This document shows, in pieces, positions 19,101 through 28,792 of a DNA stretch of 60,000 bases (the first letter of the stretch is position 1; every line of letters begins with the position of its first letter). The stretch comes from Nematostella vectensis (lineage: Eukaryota; Cnidaria; Anthozoa; Actiniaria; Edwardsiidae). Below the pieces are notes generated by a model, which saw nothing but the letters and a program-made list of their open reading frames with translations, was not told the DNA's origin and made no database searches. Made by a program: the position numbers and the translations under genes. The DNA lies in the NCBI RefSeq assembly GCF_932526225.1, contig NC_064048.1, forward strand, positions 7,855,015 through 7,915,014. Direction: 5' to 3'.

Positions 19101-22100
19101 CCACCAACCTGAGAGAATCTGAAAGGGGTGTAAGTGTTCCATCACCTCTGTCAACAACTCTAAAAAAGTTCAATTGATCTCCATCTCTGAAGACTAGTAA
19201 AGTAACTTGGCGATTATCCTTTGGTAGTTTATCCCATATCTCATCCCTATGGAGAGTAATGAGAATAGTTAAAAACATGTATGGTTAAAAACACGTTTTT
19301 TTTAATGAACTGTAGGTCCCTATAGTATATAACATACAAACAATACACCACCCTTGTTTAATTGAATGAGGTTATCCCCAAAAACAACAAGAACAACAAC
19401 AACAAAAGTAACTGCAGTGCCATATTTCTTTTTTATTTTTACTTGAATTTGCACTGAATGGCTGCTTTTGCTTGTGGCCTTGCGCACGGCTTGCACATGG
19501 TGTTGCGCGTCGGAGCATAACAAAAATTCTAACATGAGGTTTATGATTATAACTTCGATCTCGAGAAAGCTACACACTTTTGATTTTATAAATGGATAAT
19601 GTTTAACTAATGTGCATCTCGAACCCAAAGTTAGAGATAGTAAAAATTTCAAAAACATTAAAATATATATAGAAATAAAAACAGTGCCATAAAAACGGGC
19701 CGTTTTAAAGTCCATTTTTTTATGAACATTGCTCCCTCTTTTTGCTAATTAAAAAGAAACTTTTTCCCTTGCAGTTTGATCAATGTCAAAAATGGAATGC
19801 ACTTGAAATTCTCTTTAAGATGCTGTCCTTTTTATAGAAAGAGGAAAAGAAATGTGAACAGACGGGAGCGATAAGCAGCGTTAGAATTTTTTCGACAATA
19901 GAAAACACAAAACGTCGAATTACGTCGCGCCTTTTTTGCCTTATTTTGCCCTTTTTGCCTATTTTGCCCTTTTTGCCTTATTTTGCCCTTTTTGCCTATT
20001 TTGCCCTTTTTGCCTTATTTTGCCATCACGCTCTTTCTGCATTTTCATTGTGCTTTTTATGCAGTATGAAGTGTTTTCTATCTATTTAAGCGTATATTTT
20101 ATCCCTAGACAATATCAACCAGCTGTTACGAATATTAGCGAAATCTAAAACAAGTGTGAATAATATATATACTTTTCTAGACGTAATTTCAGAAGAAATG
20201 AATGGCTGCTGGTAGCCTGTTGATATAATTTGAAACTCCTCAGGTATTTGTCTACTTTCAGTCCTTGCCTCTCATTTTCTTATGCAAGACAAGAATTCGC
20301 CCCGTTCGAGTTTGAATATTGCAAACTTAAAAGCATGGAGAAATATACATTCTATAACGAAAATTATTTTAGAAGCCTAAATAGACTAATAGTTCAATGA
20401 TAGAGCTCCCATAATCTGAATTTGCCGAAGCTGGATTAAATTTTGATTATAAAATAGCAGGATTCTAGATAGGCGCGCGATAGGGCAAAAAAGGCAAAAA
20501 AGTGCGCGATAGGGCAAAAAAGGGCAGAAACATGCGCGATAGGGCAAAAAGACAAAAACAAGCCAGGGCAAAAAAATGCGCAATAGGGCAAAACTAGGCA
20601 AAAAAGGCAAAACACATTTTCAGCGTTCAAACGTTATGCAGAAGTTTATGATAACTACATAACGTTCATACTTCGACAACAAAAAAACTATGATAATCAA
20701 ACTTTTATATCCCAAATTCCGGATACGTATAAGGCAATACTTAAGAAATATCAGTAAATCTAAAACAAAATGTCTAGAAATTCCTTGTTGAGCCAGGCTT
20801 GCACAACACAAGGCCTTGTACAGTAAGTGTTATTATCACCACACTTTCCAAGCAATTATTATTAATATGATGTCCTTTCTCACCTATTTGCTTCCATATA
20901 CTCTGCCATTTCTCTGAGAGTTGGATCTTCCATAGGAACTACAAAGGGAATATTGATTTAATACATTTTTTTCACAGTATGACATAAGTATTTGTTTTTT
21001 AGATAACAATGCTACATAAAATAAAAATTTTCTCCTAAATCAAACAGGCACACTAACATGATTGTCGAGGAAAAAAGGACTGCAAAATTATTTGTTATGA
21101 CCAAATTGTGTTTGTGAAAGTGAAGTTTTCCTATTTTTTCCACCAGACACATTGTTTAAAATATATAATTAGAAACATGCAATTAAAAACATGATTGTCA
21201 ACATGCTGTGTTCCATGTCTTATGTCAAACTGCCCACAAACCATCTGCTATCTTTTTCTGAAACTTTATTTAAATTTCAAGATTGATAATTCACCATTTC
21301 TATCACATAATTTCTCATTGTTTACTCACTTCTTCTGGTATTTATTGGTCCCCCTCTCATTGCCAGGACTAGCTTTAGAGTTGCTCCATCACAAATACTG
21401 AAAAGGTTAACACAGTTATACATTTACAGTAAGTAATAGTTTTATTTCAAATAGGGTTGGTTTTCAGTAGCTTCAGTGATCTCACGGTATGTGCCCCCAC
21501 AAAGAGTGTGCTAGTAGGGCGTAAGGGCCATCTGACCACCAAGCAAGCGCCAGCAAGAGGTACAGCAAATACTGCAAAGTGCTAATCAGGAAATAGGGCG
21601 GGATGTAATGCATGGTATTTGGCCCTATGAAAACCACTCAATACTGACTGTCTGTGTTTGACCTTTCTTATAAACTTTTAAGCCTGTCAAAATAAGATAT
21701 TTTTCATAAACTTTTAAGCCTGTCAAAAAAAGATTTTTTAGACTTATTGAATGGAGAAAGGGGGGAGGGTTGACAATAAGGGGTTTATAAGGACATTGTG
21801 GCTCATAAAGGGTATACAGTATATAAAAGGGCTTAGGAATGTCAAAATGCAAACTACATCAAGAATGGCACATGACAAATTAAGAAAAGAAATTTTCCTT
21901 ATATTATATTCAATGAAAACAGTCATGGATATCAACTACAACAGTAATTTAAGAATATTTTTGAGCATGCATGCTATTTACCTTAATTTGCTCACTTTCT
22001 ATTTAGTGGGAGGTCTTATGAGCTATGAGCATTTCTAGTTAACACCGTACAGAAAAAGCTGTACTGCATTTGCATGGTTGTAACAGAGATAAACATTTCG

Positions 22101-24277
22101 AAACCATGAAGTAGATTTTTGAGTGTTTTCTTACTTGTAATCATGAAGACAATAGTCATCTTCAAGTTCAGTTGTCCTCCATATAAGGTGTTGTTGGGAT
22201 ATGGGAATACCTGTGAAAAATAAGCATGTAGCACATTAGGTACTATCACTAACCAAGAGCAGACATGGTATGTATCCAGAGTGTAAGAAAAACTTAGCAG
22301 TTAGTCATCAGGAACTAAAACCAAATTACTAGAAACAAAAAAGATTTATTGTTTTCACTCAAAACTACATCCTATTAACAACACTATTCATTGCTAAATA
22401 ACAACCTTAGTTTTATCATCACCAAGGAGTATGTACACAAAATACTGCCCTAAAGTCTCAACAGCTGCTTTTTGTTTGATTAGCGGGGGTCATAAGATTT
22501 ACAAGTAAAACCGAACAAAAATCATGGTAACAGACCCAAAATAGTATCAACTTCTTGACAGACTTTGCATTAATGGATGATATCAGAGACTACATTATTG
22601 CTTCTGATCATGAAAACTAGTTATCTTTGTTTTCAGTTTGCATCGAAGAGAGGAGTGAGCAGTACTTTGCAACACCAAAACAGGGCAAGATAATTGTTTT
22701 GTAACAGATAGTGAGAGGGAGGGGGGGATCCATATAGGATCTCCATCCTATATTGGTTCACTGCCTTAGAATGATAAAAGCAGCACAACCAAATAAATCA
22801 GATGGGCAAAGAGAAAAATGGAAAACATAAGGGATGATTAAAATAATTAGATATAGGGATAATATTATACTGTATAATAGATTTTTTGCTTCATTTTTTA
22901 TTGTATAAACTCTAGGTATTTTTCTTGCAACTATACAACAGGTATTGATCACCAAAAGCTTAAGCATTTGACCCTGAAAAAATTTTGTCATTTTAAGACT
23001 TCTTCAGGGCAAATCTACTAAGAAATGTCCTAATAAAGATGAAAATTTGGAATTCAAGTATTGTTTTTTTTTCTTTTGTAGTATACAGTTTATTGAGCAT
23101 TCTGGTACAAGATGGAGACTCGAGTAAATTCTGAATATCGAAATTGTTTATGATATTAATTCTCAACATATATGGTATACACCGATTTCAAATAAAGTTG
23201 CACATAAAATGTAATATAATGTAACATAAAATTCATGGGTAAATTGCTGAATCCCAGGTCTCTGAGAGCCAAGGGAATGTTTACAAGTTCATTTATTTAT
23301 ACCCATGAAGAAATGAAAGCTAAAATACATGGATCATCCGACTGCAACGTTATTTGAAATAGGTGGTTATTTGTAGGACAAATTACAAATCAATAAAAGT
23401 TGGAAATAAACGATTTTTTTTTTCAAACGATTTTGATTTCAATAAACGATGTTATTTCCGAGAATGAAAATTGGTGTTTTAAAGCCAAGGTCAGTGAAGG
23501 TTGAATTAAACGTGATCGGAAAAATCACTGCGTTGAGACTAATATCGTGCACGAATCTTACATAATAATAATAATACCACAGATCACGTTTAACTCATTA
23601 AACGCGTGACAACAACAAAAAAAAAGAGAGAAAAGAAAGGCAAAAATAAAATTAAAAAAGGCAGTTTATTTGAAGGAATTTGCAATAGCAGTTACCTTCT
23701 CAGGCTTTTTTAGATTTTTTGTTAAGCGACGATACAAATTTTGGCGTGAATTTGACACACTTTTACTAACAATCGCAACAATCGGCCAAATTTTAGGGGA
23801 AATAGACATTGCGTGGTAGCGATTATTAGATGAAAAGGTCCTCAGTTTGTGATACTTAAAAGGGCGGTAGAATCGTGAAAGATTTTCGGTAAGGAAAGGA
23901 AAATAAAAGGAAACATGAAGTCACGAAAACGAGCACAAAATCTGACAGAGTGTGAATTATTCATGATTTCGATGGACGTCCAAAAACGTCAATATACAAC
24001 AAAAACTAGGAAAATTAATGCCTCAGAACCGAAGTTTATTCAACAAGGGCATCTTAGGCAACTTCAGATTAGGATTAAGGGTCAATCGAAGCTGGCAAAG
24101 TTGGTATTAATCCTCGTGTTTGCAATGGTATTTGCAGACACAACACAGTTGACGAAAAGAAAGTTTTGTCTTACCTTCCAAACGTTGTATCTTCGCTTTC
24201 ACGCTCATAATGGTTTCGAAAGGACTAACTCGCAACTCAAAAGCTGTCCCAGTAAGAGTCTGTATATATAGGTCCAT
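13112..24277 (-). CDS. ZFAND4: AN1-type zinc finger and ubiquitin-like protein (ZFAND4 orthologue), complete
   Basis: Eleven exons on the minus strand: 24277-24175, 22210-22135, 21397-21330, 20938-20884, 19246-19109, 18534-18387, 16241-16168, 15543-14985, 14334-14277, 13853-13730, 13247-13112. All have GT-AG borders, and the summed length of 1539 nt gives 512 codons plus stop with matching phases. The N-terminus (YIQTLTGTAFELRVSPFETI onward to QQHLIW) is a ubiquitin-like domain. Next come EYMEANRDEIWD and FFRVVDRGDGTLTPLSDSL, a block well conserved in vertebrate ZFAND4. A serine/proline-rich, low-complexity middle follows (the 559-nt exon). The C-terminal AN1 finger runs from KKTRCFSCGKKTGLATTYQC through CGNSFCATHRYAEVHSC and ends APKLPKI. 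AN1 proteins with ubiquitin folds are linked to ubiquitin/proteasome and p97 biology; the exact role of ZFAND4 is little known. Introns carry a minisatellite and inverted arrays. Confidence 0.95.
16420..18386 (-). repeat. Intronic minisatellite, about 35 copies of a 55-bp unit
   Basis: On the plus strand the unit reads CTCCTTGTTTCTGGGTGTTT, GACTTATTCTAGTGTCCATG, GCTAAAATACCTTAA. It fills most of the intron 16242-18386 of ZFAND4. Read on the gene strand, each copy contains an exon-like CCAGAAACCAGGAGTTAAG followed by GTATTTTAGCC. This matches the true exon end and donor at 18387 (CCAAAAACCAGGCGTTAAG, then GTATGGC), so the array appears to have grown out of that boundary. Confidence 0.92.
19930..20610. 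repeat. Inverted low-complexity arrays of TTTTTGCC in a ZFAND4 intron
   Basis: The left array (19930-20025) repeats TTTTTGCCTATTTTGCCC. The right array (20470-20610) repeats the complement, GGGCAAAAAAGGCAAAAA, with interspersed GCGCGATA. About 450 bp separates them. In the ZFAND4 transcript they could pair into a long imperfect hairpin. Whether they are the ends of a transposon is unclear, as no clean target duplication was seen. Confidence 0.6.
21655..21728. repeat. Two-copy tandem repeat, unit about 37 bp
   Basis: CATAAACTTTTAAGCCTGTC followed by AAAATAAGAT occurs twice in direct succession, inside the ZFAND4 intron between the exons at 21397 and 22135. Confidence 0.7.
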
Positions 24278-25213
24278 TTAAGGACCGCTAAACTATGGTA
24301 CGCGAACCACAGTTTACAACAACAACGAAATCTTCGGATCACAAATGTGCGAATCGTCCCTCAAAAAGCACTTCCGCCGATCGAAAAAACGCCACTTGTC
24401 TGATGAAATCATCTTAGTATCCGTCCCATAGTTATCCAACAGTGTACCGACGACACACCTCAGCAATAAAGGAAAAAAAACGCTTCAAAAATCCTTTAGA
24501 AATAGATATTTCGTGCACATACTATACGAGACACCGCCATCTTTTCTTCTTCGTTCTAAATTTATACCGAAGGCCCGGATGTTGGCTAATCGCCATAGCA
24601 ACTCGCGCAAAATACATTTCCCCCGTAAACAAAGTAAATTGACGCAGTTAGAGCGGCCAATCAAATGAAAGAATAGCGCGTCCTTTTGAAAATAAGTCCA
24701 ATCACGATAAAAACAGTAGCTATTGTCTAAGAACTATAAGGCATAAGTCTGGACAATTTTTTTTAAGGAGTAAAAAACGAATCCCATTTATTGGACAATT
24801 GGTCGTTATATATGAGCTGTTTTAAAGGGGTATTGGGGGATTAGTCCGGTCGCTTATTGTTTCAATCTATACATAGCGGACAAAGGCACCAAAATTGGCA
24901 TAAAGATAGCCAAGAGGATGCTAATTGATATTGAGATCGGTGTCCACCGGTACCACTTGAGGATTTTGTGTAATAGCGGAATAAAAATTAGTAAAAAGCG
25001 TCCATCACGGGCTCCCTGTGGTGAAATTTAAAAGATCTTGTATTTCCAAAACTAAGGCGAAATATCTGATTGTTTTTTTTTTGTTTTGGAAGGGTAAATA
25101 TGACAGTATTTGTTAATATTTCAAGATAAAACTGTCGTCGGCTGCATTAAAATGATTTATTTAAGAGAAAACGTTTTCAAAGCTAGACCCAATCCCCCTC
25201 ACGGTTATCCAAG
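24278..25213. promoter_or_regulatory. ZFAND4 upstream region, possibly a bidirectional promoter
   Basis: The ZFAND4 start codon at 24277 (-) and a possible divergent first exon at 25214 (+) bracket this stretch. No TATA box was recognised. The 25207-25220 motif CCAAGATGGCGGC is a YY1-type initiator. The rest holds nothing I can name. Confidence 0.35.
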
Positions 25214-25243
25214 ATGGCGGCTTATATTGGCACTGTATATGCT
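25214..25243 (+). CDS. Possible first coding exon of an unidentified gene
   Basis: An ATG in the YY1-type context CAAGATGGCGGC opens a short frame, MAAYIGTVYA, that runs directly into a strong splice donor, GTAAGTACC, at 25244. This is the usual architecture of a short first exon. No second exon was recognised downstream before the Polinton or after it, so the gene is unproven. If it is real, its first intron probably hosts the Polinton insertion. Confidence 0.35.
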
Positions 25244-26375
25244 GTAAGTACCTCATAAAATCGCGTATTTTAGGTAAAAAAAAGCTCATTCTTTATGTAT
25301 CAAGGACGTACAATGTCTATAACCTACTAAACATGAAATTTGGTTTTAAATTTATTTCTTCTAAATCTGCGATTAATCGCAATTATCGGGTATTTTGACG
25401 TTGGCTAAATAAAAAGAGGTAGAGATGGATTTAATAAGGGGACTTTGTAAGTGTCTGTCAACTAGACACCAAAGACCAATAAGATGATTTCGATATGCCT
25501 CCTTAATCAAAGTTATTAGGTTGTGATTCTTTTCTTGAGAGTATTAGAGGATTTGGATGTTCTGCAGTAGAAACATATGTAGAAACTCTTTGTCGCGCAA
25601 ATAGCGCAAAATGGCACAGGAATTATCGCATACTTTGCGGTATTTATGCTCGAATGCAGGATAGCAACCAACCTCCAACGAATCGCCGCACCAATAGAGG
25701 ACTATTTTATTATCCTAAAGATGTCTAAATGATGACCTCCGGGATGGAAAGGGCCGTGGAGCATAAGAAAAGAAAAGGTCACCAGGAAGCGAAAGAGGAT
25801 GATAAAAAAGTATAGAGCTTTTGTCAGGCTTATAGAATATATTAACAGAATATATAAGTGGAGGCTGTTGAAAATGGTACGTTCCTTTTCTGATGTCCGA
25901 GCTCCACAATGTACATGATACACGCTTGGGAGATTTTGGGAATGAGAAAACATTTAACCATTTTCCACTAAAGGACAGAGTTTTAGAGGCTTTTCCTAAG
26001 GTGTGGATCAGTAATCGGCGGACTTTTATTGTAATAAAGGGGAGAAAGTTATTCTGAAACAAACTGTAAGAGACTTTTCAGAATGATGCGCGTACGCTAG
26101 CATGTGCCCAGGGTCCGCGGGGATTTCTTTTCCAAACAAAGGATTTTTCCTTTCTCAGGGACGTTTTCTTCGAGGTGCCGAAGAAACGACGGTGCTATAA
26201 ACAAGTGTTCAAAAACTCTAGTGTTGACGAAACTAGCGTCAACCGTAAGAGAGGACACCTTTAGGGCAAAACCTGACGTAAGCCAGAATTATTCTATTAT
26301 TCTAACGATCAGAAGGTTTTGAGCGCCATATCTGTAGACGCCAGCCACCGCTGCCGATCTATATTAGTTCGATAT
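25244..26375. other. Flanking DNA left of the Polinton
   Basis: No gene, repeat or transposon end was recognised. The open frames present have no domain-like sequence. The last bases, TCCATT at 26375-26380, are part of the target-site duplication. Confidence 0.5.
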
Positions 26376-26380
26376 CCATT
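26376..26380. repeat. Left target-site duplication of the Polinton (CCATT or TCCATT)
   Basis: CCATT directly precedes the left terminal repeat and is repeated at 42865-42869 after the right one. Six bases, TCCATT, match if the right end is placed one base earlier (42864). Polintons normally make a 6-bp duplication. Confidence 0.8.
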
Positions 26381-26848
26381 AGTAGTAGGGTTTTGGCGCA
26401 GCTGGCGCAACTTTTTGATCTCCCCAAATTTCATTCCAAAATGGCGCGAAAGTCTCCGCGCACCTCCGCCAAGCCTCGCGACCTGCGCATGCGCGAGTTT
26501 GCCAAAGATCTCTTGCACGACCACGCCAACCTGTCAATCACTTTGTCACGTGGTAGCCAAACCCACCTATCAATCACTTTGTCACGTGATAGCCAAGCCC
26601 ACCTGTCAATCACTTTGTAAAAAACCTATCAATCACTTTGTCACGTGATAGCCAAGCCCACCTGTCAATCACTTTGTAAAAAACCTGTCAATCACTTTAT
26701 CACGTGATAGCCACGCCCACCTGTCAATCACTTTGTAAAAAACCTATCAATCACTTTGTCAAAAACCTGTCAATCACTTTGTCACGTGATAGTCAAGCCC
26801 ACCTGTCAATCACTTTGTCACGTGTCGCACCTAGGGGGAGCTCGGGAG
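26381..26848 (+). repeat. Left terminal inverted repeat
   Basis: The outer 145 bp is unique sequence with CpG-rich promoter-like motifs, namely TTTTGGCGCAGC, CAAAATGGCGCGAAA and TGCGCATGCGCGA. The inner part is a tandem array of 23-bp and 36-bp units. It ends at TCGCACCTAGGGGGAGCTCG, after which the two element arms diverge. It is longer than the right copy because it has more internal units. Confidence 0.93.
26528..26828 (+). repeat. Tandem array inside the left TIR
   Basis: Ten units start CCTGTCAATCACTTTGT or CCTATCAATCACTTTGT. The longer form continues CACGTGATAGCCAAGCCCAC (36 bp) and the shorter form ends AAAAAA (23 bp). Read on the other strand the constant part is TGATTGACAG, and the variable part holds the palindrome TCACGTGA. 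Confidence 0.93.
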
Positions 26849-26865
26849 GCTAGCCTCTAAGCTTC
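26834..26865 (+). repeat. Dispersed palindrome copy 1, before the polymerase promoter
   Basis: GAGCTCGGGAGG-CTAGCCTCTAAGC, an imperfect palindrome. The block from CCTAGGGGGAGCTC through TTCACATCTA and on to the TTTAAAGACATGG box is matched, inverted, upstream of the TFIIB gene at 42004-42070. Confidence 0.85.
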
Positions 26866-26888
26866 ACATCTAAAAAAAGCTTTTGAGA

Positions 26889-26905
26889 AGTGGTTTAAAG
26901 ACATG
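26889..26905 (+). promoter_or_regulatory. TTTAAA promoter of the polymerase gene
   Basis: AGTGGTTTAAAGACATGG. The same core stands before the TFIIB, ankyrin, zinc-finger and 33759 genes. TTTAAA starts 27 nt before the ATG at 26921, which favours that codon over 26903 as the translation start. Confidence 0.65.
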
Positions 26906-28792
26906 GCTGGTTTGATAGAAATGGAGAACCTGAAGGTGAAAGATCTGAAAGCCCTCGCCAAGGAGCGGGGTATCCCAAGATATTACTGGATGCGGAGAGA
27001 CGAGCTCGTCGGGGCGCTGACCAGCACGTCACCACCACCACCACCCCGACGGGTTCCTTTACCCAAACTTGTCAAAGGGCTGCCACGACCACCCCGCATT
27101 ACCCCATCCAACACGTCGGAGAGTATTCTCGACGGCCCGATACCTGAGATTAATGTCCCTATTCTAAAACCCTCCCAACCCCCACGGAGTTCCCGCGTCC
27201 AATCACTCAAGCATTTTGCAAACAGGGCGGTCAACTTGATCAAGAGCGAGTTAGACAAGTTCGCGGATTGGATACTATCTTATGTCCCTGAGCCCATCAA
27301 AAAGACCGTCAAAGAGGCTGCAGATAAACGGGTCGAACGTCTGAAGGAGAGGATTAAGCGTCTACACGAGGAGGTGGAAGATCGCTTCACACCCAAGGAA
27401 CAACAGACGGCGTTGAAGGGGTATCTTAAAACCCACGGAATAGCCGGGCAGAGAGGTTACGACCCCAAGACATTCATCGCCAGAATCAAACCGAAAGTCT
27501 TAGAGCTCATCAGTCGACAAAAAAAGCCTATCAAAGTGAAGTTTATCTTTACTTGCGGGTTTATAAAAGAGGATCCGGCTACAGCTCAGATCGAAGAAGA
27601 ACTGGGATATTTTCATACAGAAAAGCCCGAGATTGTGACAGAGTCGACTGATCTCTCTGATTTGTTCGATACGACGACAAATTATTTACTCGGATTAGTT
27701 GAGCAATTCCAAAAGCAAAGCTCCGGATGGCAATTCGACCAGGTGGAATACTTTGACATCAACATCGATCCCTTTGAACCGCTTTCTGGGTCTTCCTATA
27801 TTCCGCTGCCGCCGAAACTAGCGTCCAAGAAGGCGATCATCAATGTTAAGAACGAGAATGATCACGAATGTTTCAAGTGGGCAGTAACCTCTGCTGTGTA
27901 TCCTAGGGAGAAAGATCCTCAAAGGCTCAGTAAACAAATGATAGAGAACTCTGAGAAATTCGACTGGTCAGGGATAGAGTTCCCCGTCTCACTAAAACAG
28001 ATTGACAAGTTTGAGAAACAGAACCAGTATACGGTTAATGTGTTTGGATACGAAACCAAAATATATCCATTGAGAATCAGTGAGAAGGATCCAGATAATG
28101 CAATCAACTTACTTCTCATCTCGGATGATGAGACGAATCATTACTGCTGGATAAAGAATATGATGAGATTAGTATCTACTCAAATTGATGAGTTTCATCA
28201 TACTCGTTTTTTATGCTGTAGATGTCTGAACTCGTTTCGGTGCAAACAATCATTAGAAAAACATTCTGAATGCTGCGGCAATCATGAAGCGGTTGGAATA
28301 GAGATGCCTAAGATAGATAAGGATGGAAATCTACCCCACATTAAATTCAAAAACTACAACAGAAAAATGCGCGTCCCCTTTGTTGTCTATGCCGACTTTG
28401 AGAGCTTCACAGAGAATATAGACACTTGCTCCCCAGATGGGAGTAAAAGCTTCACTAAGCAATACCAGAAGCACAAACCGTCTGGTTTCTGCTATCTCAT
28501 TAAGTGTTTCGACGGAGATATATCCCCACCCGAGCTTGTACGATACACAGCTGAATCTCCAGACGAAGATATCCCACAGCTTTTCGTAGAGTCTTTGGAG
28601 TCAGACATTAAGAAAATTTATGATAAGTTCAGGTTCCCTAAGAAGGTGAAAATGACTCCGAAGGACAAAATCGCCTATAACGACGCCACTCACTGCCACA
28701 TCTGTGAGGGTGAATTAGGGAAGACAAGGTTTTGGACCATTGCCACCTTACAGGGAAGTACAGAGGTGCTGCTCACAACGCATGCAACTTAG
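26903..28792 (+). CDS. polB: DNA polymerase B, N-terminal part (frameshifted from the C-terminal part)
   Basis: N-terminal 610-odd residues of a Polinton protein-primed family B polymerase, which replicates the element. Residues 7-40 form a SAP/Rho-N-like helical module. A proline-rich linker follows with GPIPEINVP (78-86), then a coiled-coil-like stretch. Next is the Polinton-typical region containing SGSSYIPLPPKLASKKAIIN and NHYCWIKNM, a Cys/His knuckle (CCRCLNSF...H near 434), and exonuclease motif I VYADFES (near 493). The last matching residues are around HCHICEGELG; then a one-base shift in the T-rich stretch near 28728-28734 moves the frame to the next entry. ATG 26921 (residue 7) fits the promoter spacing better than 26903. 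The shift may be a real inactivating mutation or an assembly error. Confidence 0.93.
   Translation: MAGLIEMENLKVKDLKALAKERGIPRYYWMRRDELVGALTSTSPPPPPRRVPLPKLVKGLPRPPRITPSNTSESILDGPIPEINVPILKPSQPPRSSRVQSLKHFANRAVNLIKSELDKFADWILSYVPEPIKKTVKEAADKRVERLKERIKRLHEEVEDRFTPKEQQTALKGYLKTHGIAGQRGYDPKTFIARIKPKVLELISRQKKPIKVKFIFTCGFIKEDPATAQIEEELGYFHTEKPEIVTESTDLSDLFDTTTNYLLGLVEQFQKQSSGWQFDQVEYFDINIDPFEPLSGSSYIPLPPKLASKKAIINVKNENDHECFKWAVTSAVYPREKDPQRLSKQMIENSEKFDWSGIEFPVSLKQIDKFEKQNQYTVNVFGYETKIYPLRISEKDPDNAINLLLISDDETNHYCWIKNMMRLVSTQIDEFHHTRFLCCRCLNSFRCKQSLEKHSECCGNHEAVGIEMPKIDKDGNLPHIKFKNYNRKMRVPFVVYADFESFTENIDTCSPDGSKSFTKQYQKHKPSGFCYLIKCFDGDISPPELVRYTAESPDEDIPQLFVESLESDIKKIYDKFRFPKKVKMTPKDKIAYNDATHCHICEGELGKTRFWTIATLQGSTEVLLTTHAT

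Noticed and set aside
26393-26620. Repetitive open frames in the left TIR (and mirror frames 42597-42890)
   Set aside because: They translate the tandem array in all frames; repeat periodicity, not coding, keeps them open.
26983-27258. Minus-strand open frame with a glycine-rich stretch under the polymerase N-terminus
   Set aside because: It is the complement of the proline-rich linker of the polymerase and has no promoter box or start context.
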